64,000 nt of DNA from G963666895 sp963666895. Lineage in GTDB: Bacteria > Desulfobacterota > Desulfovibrionia > Desulfovibrionales > Desulfovibrionaceae. The notes under the pieces are model-generated. The model was given only the letters and a program-made list of their open reading frames with translations. It had not been told where the DNA came from and did not search any database. Shown one piece after another: positions 44,044 to 52,535 of the stretch (its first letter is position 1; every line of letters starts with the position of its first letter). The stretch is from assembly GCA_963666895.2 (NCBI GenBank), contig CAXXNS010000012.1, positions 1 through 64,000 of the forward strand, given 5' to 3'. Made by a program: the position numbers and the translations under genes.

Positions 44044-46040
44044 CTAGATTTTGGCGATGTCAACGGCGGCGCCGGCCCAACCTGACCCGGCGGTGATGGG
44101 CAGCACCTTCAAGAGGTTGTCGCCCTTGCCTTTGGAGAACTCGTCCCAGGCGGTATGCCCGAAGCCGAGGAACCCGGCCACCGTTTTGGAGGCCACCGTT
44201 TCCGTGACGTGCACCAGGGCCTTGACCTCGGCCCCGGCGGCCGTCAGCTTGACCATGTCGCCGGAAGCCAGGCCCAGTTCCTGGGCAGTGGCCGCGTTCA
44301 TGTGCACGAACATGGTCGTTGCCCTTGATCGCCGTGGCCGGGATGGTCGCGGCGTTGTGGGGCGGACAGGCCAGGGTCGGGGTGTGCCGGCGTTGAGCAG
44401 CAGCTCGGCGGCCAGGGCCACCGCTCCGCCGCCCGCGGCGGCCTTGAACAGGCCCGTGGGCAGATCCAGACCCATGATGTACTCGCGGGTGAATCCGGAA
44501 TCGGCCAGCCCCGCCTTGGCTTCCAGGACCTCCTCGAAGGTGTCGAAGCCCAGGCCGGAACCCGTGTTCTCGGCCAGCTCGAGCAGGAAGTCGGCGGTGG
44601 ACTTGGCGTCCACGAAGGGCTTGGCGACCGGAGCCCCGGCCACGTAGGTGGACGTGCCGATGCCGAAGGGATTGACGATGTCGTCGAAGCGCTCCAGGCA
44701 GAAGGCGTTGGGCAGGATCAGGTCGGCCGCGGCCGCGGTCTCGTCCATGAAGGTCGAGAAGGCCACGGTGAAGCCGGCCTTGCCCAGGGCCTCGGCGGCC
44801 TGGTCGGCCTGCGGCAGGGCGAAGAAGGGGTTGGCCTCGTAGATCAGGCAGACCTTGGGGGCGAACTTGCCGGAGGCTAGGTCGGCCAGAAGGTCCTTCT
44901 CCATCCGCTCCAGGCGGCCCAGGGCGCCGGGTACCGCGGGGCTCCACCTCGGGCAAGGCCACCATGCCGGTGTTGTCCGCGCCCAGGAGCAGGTTGACGA
45001 TGACGCCCGCGGCCACCACGGCCGGGGACTGGCCGTAATCGGCCACCACCACCGGGCGGCTGGCCTTGGCCAGCATGTCGGCCACGGCCTTGAGGTCGTC
45101 CCTTGGACAATCCGGTGGCGGGCGGCCACCTTGTCCGGGGGTGTATTTGGAGGCCAGCAGGCCCTTGAACTCGCCGAATCCGCCGGCGGCGATGCTCTTA
45201 CCAGAGGTGATGAGGTTGTAGGCCAGCGCCGAGGAGGAAATCGGCCATGGGCGTCGGCCTTCACCGGAACCCACTTGTCGCACACGGCCCGCGGTGCGGT
45301 TCTGCACCGGGACCGGCGTACACATAGGCGGCGGAGGCCTCTTCGTTGATGGGATGACTGGCCTTGAAGGCCTGGCGGTAGGCCACGGTGGGCCCCCAGG
45401 ACTCCAGGATGTCGGCCCCCGGCGGCCAGGACGAGGTCGGCGTCGGCCAGGTCGTAGCCGAGCTGGCCCGAACCGCCCATCATCTTGTTATAGGCGGTGG
45501 CCGCGGCCGTCTGGGCCGAAGGCATCATATAGTAGTCGCCGCCCAGGTTGGCCACGAAGGCGGACAGCACGTCGTTGGCCGATCCGGTCTCGTCGCCGGA
45601 GATGGCGGCCACGCTGGAGCCGGCCGCTTTGAGCTGGTCGGCCAGGAGGATGGTGGCATCCTCCCAGGTGACGGCCTCGAAGCCCTCGCCGGACTTCTTC
45701 ATGGGGCCGGACACCCGGGCCGGGCTGCGCATCAGCGGCACGGGCCACGGCGGACAGGGCGTCGATGCCCCCGCCGGACATGGGATTATCCGGATCACCC
45801 TTGGTGGCGTACGGCTTGCCGTCCACCGTGGAGACCAGTATCGGGGCTGCCCGAGGGCAGCAGTTTGGACAAGGCCGGAACGGGCTTCCTGGGCGCCCCC
45901 GGGAACGCGGGGAATCCAGTGCCAGTTTCTGGGTCCAAATCGACGCGTCGTCGGTGAGTTTCCACAGCATCGGAGTGAACATGCTGCCGATGCCGCCACC
46001 ACACCGCGAACTGGATAAAAGCTCTGCGATTGAGTCCCAT
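44044..46040 (-). pseudogene. qrcB: Menaquinone reductase subunit QrcB, many frameshifts
   Basis: QrcB belongs to the molybdopterin oxidoreductase family, but in the characterised complex it lacks the cofactor. The N-terminus (MGLNRRAFIQF) resembles a Tat signal. The protein is readable from start to stop only by switching frame at about fifteen places between 44.3 and 46.0 kb; nearly all are cured by deleting one base, often in a G/C run (for example GGGGG at 45416-45420, six C-rich runs after it). Net removal of 17 bases gives 659 residues, about family size. No nonsense or missing part is seen. I believe the gene is intact in the organism and this patch is low-quality sequence. Confidence 0.85.
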
Positions 46041-46052
46041 TAGTCCACCCCT

Positions 46053-46811
46053 TTACTTATGGCAGACGTAGCAGGCGTTGGACTGGTGCATCTTGGCATG
46101 ACACTCCTCGCACTGCCACATCTTCATGGTAGATCTGCTGTAGCCGGTGATCACGTTCTTCTGGAACGCGGGCGGATTGTCGCCCTCGGCGATGCCGGCC
46201 GGGTGGCAGAGATCGCAATTGGGTTCCTCGGACTCCTCGGCCGCCTCTTCCGCGTGCCCGCCGCCCTCGGCCGCGGCCACCATGGCCTCGGTGATGTTGG
46301 CGTGGGCCTTGTGCGAGAAGAAGACATTGTCCGGCTGGTACTGGTAGTTGTACCACGGGGGCTCGATGCCCTGGATCAGGTACTTGACCACGTACTCGCG
46401 CTCGGCGGCCAGATTCTCGGGATCGGAACTCATCAAGAGCGAGTCCACTTCCTCGGTGTTGGCGCCGGGTTTGAGGATGTCCTCAAGGTTCCCGTCCTCG
46501 CCAACCTGGGCCACGATCATGTCGATGACTTCTTGCGGGTCACCGACGTCGTGGCACATGCCACATTCCTCGTTGCTGGGGAACCCGGCGTACGATCCGT
46601 CCTCGCGGAACAGGTGACAGTCTTCACAGACCATGCCCTGTCCTTCCACGTGGACATTGTGGCTGAACCGGAAAGGCTGTTCCTTGGCGGAAAAGAGAAC
46701 CGCCGGGAACAGAATCCAGAGAACGACCACGGCCAGGATGAAGCCCAGCAGGAAGGGGAGAACCCCGCCATGCTGTTTCACGTGCTTTTCCTCCATAACC
46801 TGCCCCATCAC
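46053..46811 (-). CDS. qrcA: Menaquinone reductase multihaem cytochrome QrcA
   Basis: QrcA is the periplasmic multihaem cytochrome c that accepts electrons from cytochrome c3. The 252-residue protein has one N-terminal membrane helix (LPFLLGFILAVVVLWILF) anchoring it, then five CxxCH motifs: CEDCH, CGMCH, CDLCH, CEECH and CYVCH. The family is described as hexahaem; I can see only five canonical sites, and a sixth may be non-canonical. The start may be 46811 or the ATG five codons later (MEEKHV). It heads qrcABCD. Confidence 0.93.
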   Translation of the reverse strand: MMGQVMEEKHVKQHGGVLPFLLGFILAVVVLWILFPAVLFSAKEQPFRFSHNVHVEGQGMVCEDCHLFREDGSYAGFPSNEECGMCHDVGDPQEVIDMIVAQVGEDGNLEDILKPGANTEEVDSLLMSSDPENLAAEREYVVKYLIQGIEPPWYNYQYQPDNVFFSHKAHANITEAMVAAAEGGGHAEEAAEESEEPNCDLCHPAGIAEGDNPPAFQKNVITGYSRSTMKMWQCEECHAKMHQSNACYVCHK

Positions 46812-46852
46812 TCCTGAAATGGTTGATACGAAATGGCCAAAAGAATTACGTG

Positions 46853-46901
46853 TACCTACGTCACAGGCTGTTTGCGTGTCAAGGGATCATGAAATATTTC
46901 A
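46853..46901 (-). promoter_or_regulatory. Candidate qrc promoter and palindromic activator site
   Basis: On the minus strand, TTGACA (46882-46877) and TAGGTA (46858-46853) are 18 bases apart, about 45 bases before qrcA. Directly upstream of the -35 lies a perfect 12-base palindrome TGAAATATTTCA (46890-46901), a fit place for an activator. Neither has been tested. Confidence 0.45.
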
Positions 46902-47002
46902 CTAGCTCGCCCAGCTGGCGACGGATTGCCAACCCCCTGGATTCACTGCCTCTCGCCTCAGGGCGCTCCACCCCGCCCCCAAGGACGCGGCGGGCCGGGT
47001 TC

Positions 47003-47561
47003 CTACTCCTGGTAGACGAACGGGGAATCGATGTCGCGCAGCAGGGGCAGGGCCCGGTCGCGGTCGGAAAGCACGGGCTCGCGAACCGGCCAGTTGATGT
47101 TCAGGTCCGGATCGTCCCAGCGGACGCCGCCCTCGTCCTTGGGGGGAGTAAGGGGCGTCCACCTTGTAGATGAACTCGGTTTCCTCGGTCAGGGTCATGT
47201 AGGCGTGGGCGAAGCCCTTGGGGATGAACAGGCGCAAATGGTTGTCCTCGGAGAGCTTGAGCTGGCCCCACTGGCCGTAGCTGGGCGAGCCCACCCGCAG
47301 GTCCACCACCACGTCCACCACCGCGCCCCGGGTCACCCAGACCAGCTTGGCCTGGGCCGTGGGCGGGGCCTGGTAGTGGAAGCCGCGCAGCACCCCGGCC
47401 CCGGTGGACCGGGCGTGGTTGTCCTGGACCCAGTCCACGCGGATGCCCGCCTCCTCGAACCGGGTTCGGTTCCAACTCTCCATGAAAAAGCCCCGCTGGT
47501 CCTTGAAGACCCTGGGCTCGATGATGAAAAGTCCCGGAAACTCGGTGGCCTGGACCTGCAC
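47003..47561 (-). pseudogene. rfbC: dTDP-4-dehydrorhamnose 3,5-epimerase (one frameshift)
   Basis: RfbC/RmlC makes dTDP-4-dehydro-L-rhamnose for cell-surface polysaccharide. The N-terminal 140 residues carry the family motifs GVLRGFHYQ, VVDVVVDLRVGSPSYG and FIPKGFAHAYMTL. At 47142-47147 a run of six G (C6 on the coding strand) is one base too long: removing it restores PYSPKDEGGVRWDDPDLNINW and a stop at 47003, giving 185 residues, the usual size. Reading through without repair gives an unrelated tail. Sequence error or a slippage mutation are both possible. It is not accompanied by rfbA, rfbB or rfbD. Confidence 0.88.
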
Positions 47562-47721
47562 TGGGCAACCCCCTTTTGCCGTGTCTAGTTAGCCGAGTTC
47601 CGGGCCCAAGACAAGCCGGGACCCCAAGCCCGGACGGTTCACTTTTGCCCTGCCCTCTGCTATCCAGAGCCCTGTCCGGGCGCAGCGGCGCCGGACCACC
47701 TCCAGCAGGCACGGAGCAGCC

Positions 47722-48285
47722 ATGAACGTCCTGGACATCATCCTCATCGCCGTCATGGTGCTGTTCGCCGCCCGGGGGCTCATGCGGGGCATCCTCAAGG
47801 AGGCGGTCTCCCTGGGCTCCATCCTGCTGGGCATCTTCCTGGCCAGCAAGCTGCACCACACCATCGAGCCCTACCTGGCCATCCACATCGAAGACCCGGG
47901 CTCGGTCCAGGCGGCCAGCTACCTGGTCATCTTCCTGCTCGCCGTGGGCCTGATCTGGCTGTTGGCCAAGGTGGTGCGCGACGTGTTCAAGTTCGAGCTC
48001 ACCGGCTGGATCGACCACGCCCTGGGCGCGGCCTTCGGCCTGGTCGAGGGCGCCATCCTGTCCTGCATCGCCCTGCTCATGCTCGGCACCTTCATGCCCC
48101 AGGCCGCGTTCCTGCAGGAGTCCCAACTGGCCCCCAGGGCCGAGCCCGTGCTCCGCCTGCTGTCCGACTTCATGCCCGAGTCCCTGCGCCAAACCATGGA
48201 GGAGGCGGGCTTCACCCCGCCCGGAGCTGCGGACGGCGCGGACAAGGACAACGTGGTCAACGTACCCGTCCAACCCCAACCCTGA
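47722..48285 (+). CDS. cvpA: CvpA-family membrane protein
   Basis: The 187-residue protein has four membrane helices (IILIAVMVLFAARGLMRG, AVSLGSILLGIFLASKL, SYLVIFLLAVGLIWLLAK, LVEGAILSCIALLMLG) and a soluble C-terminal tail, as in CvpA (colicin V production) proteins, which are linked to envelope homeostasis and biofilm formation. The start has a GGAGC site. mazG follows 7 bases after its stop on the same strand. Confidence 0.92.
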   Translation: MNVLDIILIAVMVLFAARGLMRGILKEAVSLGSILLGIFLASKLHHTIEPYLAIHIEDPGSVQAASYLVIFLLAVGLIWLLAKVVRDVFKFELTGWIDHALGAAFGLVEGAILSCIALLMLGTFMPQAAFLQESQLAPRAEPVLRLLSDFMPESLRQTMEEAGFTPPGAADGADKDNVVNVPVQPQP

Positions 48286-48292
48286 CCATCCC

Positions 48293-49099
48293 ATGCCCGA
48301 TCAAGACCATCCCGCGGCCCGGTCCCTGGCCCGGCTGCAATCCGTGCTCGACGCCCTGCTGGCTCCGGACGGTTGCCCCTGGGACCGCACCCAGACCCCG
48401 CAGTCCCTGTGCGACTACGCCGTGGAGGAGACCTTCGAGCTGGTGGAGGCCGTGCGGGCCGAAAACACGGACGAAGCCCGCGAGGAACTGGGCGACGTGC
48501 TCTTCATCCTCCTGTTCATGGCCACCCTGTGCGAACGCAGGGGCGACTTCAGCCTGGCCGAGTCCCTGGATCTGTCGGCCGAAAAGATGATCCGTCGCCA
48601 CCCCCACGTGTTCGGAGACACCGAGGTCAACGGCCGCCCGGACATCATCCGCAACTGGGAGCGCATCAAGCGCGAGGAAAAGGAGGCCACGGGCGGGTCC
48701 AAGCGCGTCTTCGCCTCCCTGCCCAAGGGGCTGCCTCCCCTGCTCCGGGCCTACCGCATCAATTCCAAGGCCGCGCGCACCGGATTCACCTGGGAAACGG
48801 ACCAGGACGCCCGGGCGCAGCTGACGCGCGAACTGGACGAACTGGACCAGGCCCTGGCCTCGGGCGACCAGGCGGCCGTGGAGGACGAGCTGGGCGACTG
48901 CCTGTTCACCCTGGTGGAGCTGGGACGCCGCGCCGGTATCAAGGCCAACGGCGCCCTGGACCACGCCAACCGCAAATTCCTGGCCCGGTTCGAGCGGCTG
49001 GAGGATCTGGCCCTGAAACAGGGCCGCGACCCGGCCGACATGACCCTGGCCGAGCTGGACGAGCTCTGGAACCAGGCCAAACGCGATCTGGACGGCTGA
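48293..49099 (+). CDS. mazG: Nucleoside triphosphate pyrophosphohydrolase MazG
   Basis: MazG hydrolyses nucleoside triphosphates to monophosphates and pyrophosphate, acting in housecleaning and in lowering (p)ppGpp stress signals. The 268-residue protein has two tandem MazG domains. The first has EETFELVEAVR and EELGDVLFILLF; the second has DELGDCLFTLVELGR, each giving the EExxE/ExxD magnesium site. It is cotranscribed with cvpA. Confidence 0.95.
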   Translation: MPDQDHPAARSLARLQSVLDALLAPDGCPWDRTQTPQSLCDYAVEETFELVEAVRAENTDEAREELGDVLFILLFMATLCERRGDFSLAESLDLSAEKMIRRHPHVFGDTEVNGRPDIIRNWERIKREEKEATGGSKRVFASLPKGLPPLLRAYRINSKAARTGFTWETDQDARAQLTRELDELDQALASGDQAAVEDELGDCLFTLVELGRRAGIKANGALDHANRKFLARFERLEDLALKQGRDPADMTLAELDELWNQAKRDLDG

Positions 49100-49133
49100 C
49101 TGCCACGAATTGTTCCCAGGACCGCCCTAATAC

Positions 49134-49255
49134 AGGCCGTTCAAAAAACGCGAGGGCAAGGCGCGAGCGAAATTCAAAGACGACGCGTACTCTTATGGTA
49201 CGCGAGGATTTGAATTTTGCGAGGAACGCAGCCATCGCGGAATTTTCAACGGCCT
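49134..49255. repeat. Nested palindromic repeat (MITE/REP-like)
   Basis: A 122-base imperfect palindrome begins AGGCCGTT and ends AACGGCCT. Inner parts match with mismatches (AAATTCAAA with TTTGAATTT, and CGCGAGGGC with GCAGCCATCGCG). The centre is a second hairpin, GCGTAC-loop-GTACGC. It holds no reading frame. It fills much of the 231-base gap between mazG and the next gene. The overall shape is that of a miniature inverted-repeat element or a REP-type sequence. Confidence 0.8.
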
Positions 49256-49330
49256 CTAAAGATTTTCAGGAAAGCCGCCGATAGACCAAATAGGCGTTCT
49301 TTCGGCTGTTGGGCAAGGGAGGGCCTGCCT

Positions 49331-49621
49331 ATGGAACTCACCGGTGTGGGCTCCAGTTCCCTGTCCGGTTCCTTCATGGACCGGCAGACCTTTGGAGCCC
49401 AGGTCGTCAGCGAGACCTTGGACACGATGAACGACCAGGGTACCGGAACCGCGGGCGCCTACGACTCCGAGACCTTCGGAGCGGCCGTGGTCAGCAAGAC
49501 CCTGGACTACATGAACAGCGACCCCATGAGTTCGTCCATGGACCAGAGCTACTCGTTCCAGAAAGACGTGCTCAGCGCTCCCCTTACCGGGGCGCAAAAC
49601 CTGGTGGACATGCTGATCTGA
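49331..49621 (+). CDS. Small protein with duplicated QTFGA/ETFGA motif
   Basis: This 96-residue protein is not recognised. Two copies of one segment lie at about residues 19-35 and 47-63: QTFGAQVVSETLDTMN and ETFGAAVVSKTLDYMN. The rest is Ser/Gly/Met-rich, and it lacks a signal peptide or membrane helix. The pattern suggests an amphipathic helix repeated twice, perhaps for dimer or filament formation; small repeat proteins of this look are sometimes called putative motility proteins, but I cannot confirm that. The ATG at 49331 follows GGGAGGG. A strong terminator follows. Confidence 0.7.
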   Translation: MELTGVGSSSLSGSFMDRQTFGAQVVSETLDTMNDQGTGTAGAYDSETFGAAVVSKTLDYMNSDPMSSSMDQSYSFQKDVLSAPLTGAQNLVDMLI

Positions 49622-49650
49622 ATCCGCCCCGCCGAGGGACGCCCGAAAGA

Positions 49651-49682
49651 AAGCCCCCGTCTCGCTTCGAGGCGGGGGCTTC
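49651..49682. terminator. Bidirectional rho-independent terminator
   Basis: AAGCCCCCGTCTCG and CGAGGCGGGGGCTT form a long stem around a 3-base loop, with TCTT after it on the plus strand. It separates the small repeat protein and the DUF364 gene, which converge. Confidence 0.88.
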
Positions 49683-49692
49683 TTGATTCCGG

Positions 49693-50439
49693 TCAGAGCA
49701 CGATGAAGGACTTGCGGGAGAAGCGCTGGATGACCGGCGTTCCCTTGGCGTGGCGCACGGCCTTGAGCGTGGCCTCCCCGTCCAGGGGAACGGTTCCGGC
49801 CAGGATGTGCACGGGCAGGCCCGCAAACACTTCCGGCACCAGGGGCGTGCTGGGGCCCAGCAGGACCACGCGGGCCCCTTCGGCCACGCAGGAAAGCAGT
49901 TCGTCGAAGCTGCCGTTGACAATGCTGGTGGAGGTCAGGATGACCGCCTGGGCCCAGGAGCGCAGCCGCTCCTTGAAGGCCTCCTCGTCGCCCATGCTCC
50001 GGCCCCGGTCCACCACCTCCAGCTCGGCCCCGCGCTCCTCGATGCGGCCGATGATGGGCGTAAAGCAACCGACCATGGCCACCCGGGTTCCCTGGCCGAT
50101 GCCCAGGGCGTCGAACAGGACGTCGTTGTCCCGGTCCTCGTCCATGGCCAGGGCCGCGGCGTGGTTCAGGGCGTTGACCGTGGCCAGGCCAACGGCCCGG
50201 CGCAGGGAATCCCCGGAGCCCAGCAATGCCAAGGCCTCCGAAGCCGGACGGTCCTCGTATTCCTCGTTGGGTTTGAACATGAGGCAGCCGGGCTGGTCCG
50301 ACTTGGGGGTGAAGGCCACGCCCACCCCGCCGTCGCTGGTGCACACGCAGGTGTAGCCCAGGCCGATGCCCAGGGTGTCCACTCGGACGCTTTCGGCCTT
50401 GGCTCGCATAGCGTTTTGCAATCTGTCGTAGATATTCAT
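49693..50439 (-). CDS. DUF4213/DUF364 protein (putative heavy-metal chelation)
   Basis: The 248-residue cytoplasmic protein has an N-terminal DUF4213-like part (GIGLGYTCVCTSDGGVGVAF) and a C-terminal Rossmann-like DUF364 part (VAMVGCFTPIIGRIEERGAEL, then ILTSTSIVNGSFDELLSC). Members of this family have been linked to metal or metallo-cofactor handling, though biochemical proof is scarce. The gene stands alone between two terminators. Confidence 0.88.
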   Translation of the reverse strand: MNIYDRLQNAMRAKAESVRVDTLGIGLGYTCVCTSDGGVGVAFTPKSDQPGCLMFKPNEEYEDRPASEALALLGSGDSLRRAVGLATVNALNHAAALAMDEDRDNDVLFDALGIGQGTRVAMVGCFTPIIGRIEERGAELEVVDRGRSMGDEEAFKERLRSWAQAVILTSTSIVNGSFDELLSCVAEGARVVLLGPSTPLVPEVFAGLPVHILAGTVPLDGEATLKAVRHAKGTPVIQRFSRKSFIVL

Positions 50440-50517
50440 GGTTGTCTCCTGGCCCTGTCCGCTACGCCATTTCTCCGGGGGCGTAAACCGCCATAGACCT
50501 TGCGGAAGGCGCCCATG

Positions 50518-50549
50518 AAAAAGCCCCGCCGGTCATGTCGACGGGGCCT
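50518..50549 (-). terminator. Terminator of tRNA-Ser
   Basis: On the minus strand GCCCCG (from 50547) pairs with CGGGGC (to 50523), with further partial pairing inside, followed by TTTTT. It begins 12 bases after the tRNA 3' end. Confidence 0.8.
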
Positions 50550-50560
50550 TGTGGTCATTT

Positions 50561-50652
50561 TGGCGGAGAGGGAGGGATTCGAACCCCCGGACGGGTTGCC
50601 CCGTCAGCGGTTTTCAAGACCGCCGCGTTCGACCGGACTCTGCCACCTCTCC
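50561..50652 (-). tRNA. tRNA-Ser (anticodon TGA)
   Basis: The acceptor GGAGAGG pairs with CCTCTCC; the anticodon stem GCGGT/ACCGC closes CTTGAAA, so the anticodon is TGA (50614-50616 on the plus strand). A long variable arm (ACGGGGCAACCCGT) is typical of serine tRNA. The T arm is GGGGGTTCGAATCCC. Discriminator G and an encoded CCA are present at 50561-50564. Confidence 0.97.
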
Positions 50653-50715
50653 GCAGGACCGTACGTTTGCGTCAATTGATTCCCCTGTCAACCTGGAGAT
50701 GGCTCTCCGGCTTCT

Positions 50716-50734
50716 GATAATCAATCTCATTGAC
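50716..50734 (+). promoter_or_regulatory. Fur-box-like site upstream of fur-family gene
   Basis: GATAATCAATCTCATTGAC matches 13 of 19 positions of the classical Fur box. It is about 60 bases before the fur-family start, so autoregulation is plausible. Confidence 0.5.
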
Positions 50735-50795
50735 TACCCATGCCCTTTGGCGTAGCTTCTTGCAGACTCGACGATAGCTTGCGGGGGGAACCTGA

Positions 50796-51248
50796 ATGCA
50801 GGACTTCAAAGCGGCCTTTACCAAATATCTTGCAGCCGAAAACCTGAAGATGACCAATCAGCGGCGGCTGATCCTGGAAACCTTCCTGGACAAGAAGGCC
50901 GGGCACGTCTCGCCGGAGGAACTCTACGAGGCCGCCCGGGCCAAGGATTCCTCCCTGGGCCAGGCCACGGTCTACCGCACCCTGAAGCTGCTCGTGGAGG
51001 CCGGCTTGGCCTCGGCCCTGGACTTCGGGGACGGCGTGGCCCGCTACGAGCCCATCCTGGGCGACGAACACCACGACCACCTCATCTGCGAGGCGTGCGG
51101 CAAGAACCTGGAAATCCTGGATCCGGAGATCGAACGGCTTCAGGAGGAGTTGGCCGCCCGACACGGGTACGAACTCTCCCACCACCGCATGTACCTGTTC
51201 GGGCTCTGTCCCGCGTGCAGGAAAAAGGCCGGCAAGAAGTCCGGCTGA
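50796..51248 (+). CDS. Fur-family transcriptional regulator
   Basis: This 150-residue metal- or peroxide-sensing repressor has the winged helix (MTNQRRLILETF, then SSLGQATVYRTLKLLVEAGL), the metal-binding HHDHLICEACG segment, and a second CxxC (CPACRKK). It could be Fur, PerR or Zur. The presence in this window of a PerR/Fur-like box before a peroxiredoxin gene makes PerR a candidate, but nothing here decides. It is a single-gene unit, 8 bases from the end of a convergent PilZ-type gene. Confidence 0.94.
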   Translation: MQDFKAAFTKYLAAENLKMTNQRRLILETFLDKKAGHVSPEELYEAARAKDSSLGQATVYRTLKLLVEAGLASALDFGDGVARYEPILGDEHHDHLICEACGKNLEILDPEIERLQEELAARHGYELSHHRMYLFGLCPACRKKAGKKSG

Positions 51249-51255
51249 CGCAGTC

Positions 51256-52272
51256 CTAGGCTTTCGGCTTGTCTGCCGGACGGCGCTGCATGGCGTCCAG
51301 CAGCACGGCCATCTGCGGCAGCCCCTCGGGCAATGACTTCCAGACCAGCTTCCGGGACGTGTTGCGAACACCCTGGTTCTTGAACTCGATGCCCACGGTC
51401 TGCGCGCCCTGAAGCCCGTGGGCGATGCTGCGCACCCCGCCCAGGAGCACGAACTTCTCGTAGCGGCGCTCGGCCGCGTTGAGCACGGTCAGCTCCATGA
51501 CCAGTTCCTCGCCCACCTTGAACGTGCTCTGGGGAGGACTCATGTAGACCAGGATCAGGATGCCGCCCTGGGAGATGTTGATCACCCGGGGGATGCGCTT
51601 GCGCATGGCCTTGGGCCCGGCCACCTGGCTCTCGAAATCGGGCTTGGTGATGGCGAAGCTGTTCTTCTTGGCCGGTCCCCACATGCGGAAGCGCACCGCT
51701 CCCTGCCGGGCCAACCGCTTGCGCGGGAAACGCCGCCTGGGCGCGTGGTAGAAGCGGTCCGGGCTGAGAATGATGAGGTCGGTGATCTGGTCGCCCCGGC
51801 CGCGCACGGACTTGATGTAGCTCCGGAAGGCGTTGAGGCGGCGGCCCTTGAACTTGAAGGGCCGGGTGATGACCACGATGCGCTTGCCCAGCAGGACCTT
51901 GGCCCTGGACGCGGGCATGTTGTTCAACAGCCCCAGCCGGTAGCGGCCCGGGCTGTACTCGCTCAGGTCGGCCTTGCACAGCACCTGGCTGGAGGTGCGG
52001 CCGTACAGGAAGACCTCCAGGGGCAGGCGGCGCTGCTTGAGAAACTTGGCCAGCTGCTCGCGGGCGCGCGGGCGGGTCATGCGGGCCCACAAGCGGCGCA
52101 GTTGGAAGCCGAACCATTCGCGGTAGCGAAACACGATCAGGACCAGGAGAAAGGGCCCGGCCAGAGAGAGGAAGCTGAGGAGCACGGCCACGACCTTTTC
52201 ATTGTCGGAGCCGCGCATGAACGCTTCCTTGATCTCGGTGAGATAGGCGGTTTGCGCTACCAGGGGTATCAT
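51256..52272 (-). CDS. Membrane-anchored PilZ domain protein
   Basis: The 338-residue protein has one N-terminal membrane helix (VVAVLLSFLSLAGPFLLVLI) followed by a basic cytoplasmic region. A C-terminal PilZ-like domain is indicated by RRRFPRKRLARQG (RxxxR) and INISQGGILI ((D/N)xSxxG). The middle (about residues 75-195) is unassigned. It probably binds cyclic di-GMP at the membrane. I chose the ATG at 52272 (weak GGA); an ATG at 52344 would add 24 unlikely residues. Confidence 0.8.
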   Translation of the reverse strand: MIPLVAQTAYLTEIKEAFMRGSDNEKVVAVLLSFLSLAGPFLLVLIVFRYREWFGFQLRRLWARMTRPRAREQLAKFLKQRRLPLEVFLYGRTSSQVLCKADLSEYSPGRYRLGLLNNMPASRAKVLLGKRIVVITRPFKFKGRRLNAFRSYIKSVRGRGDQITDLIILSPDRFYHAPRRRFPRKRLARQGAVRFRMWGPAKKNSFAITKPDFESQVAGPKAMRKRIPRVINISQGGILILVYMSPPQSTFKVGEELVMELTVLNAAERRYEKFVLLGGVRSIAHGLQGAQTVGIEFKNQGVRNTSRKLVWKSLPEGLPQMAVLLDAMQRRPADKPKA

Positions 52273-52458
52273 GTTCCGTCCACGGTTGTTTGACCGGCAC
52301 CACGGCCCGGCCGTATGTCGCGGAATACGCGATGCACCAAGCATGCCAGCCCTCCGCCCGGACCGGCTTCCGGGACCCTAAACCAGAATCGCTTCAGAAG
52401 AAAGTCAAAGGACCGACTCCGACCCGGCCGGTTTTACATTGGTTTTACCCGGGCCGGG

Positions 52459-52487
52459 TTTACTGCGGTCCGGCGCGCGGGTATAGG
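52459..52487 (+). promoter_or_regulatory. Candidate promoter of the VWA lipoprotein gene
   Basis: TTTACT (52459-52464) and TATAGG (52482-52487) are 17 bases apart, placing transcription start near 52495, 40 bases before the ATG. Hexamers are imperfect. Confidence 0.4.
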
Positions 52488-52535
52488 CTGAATCAGGAGA
52501 CTGTCCCGACCACAACCCGAACAAGGGGAGACCCC

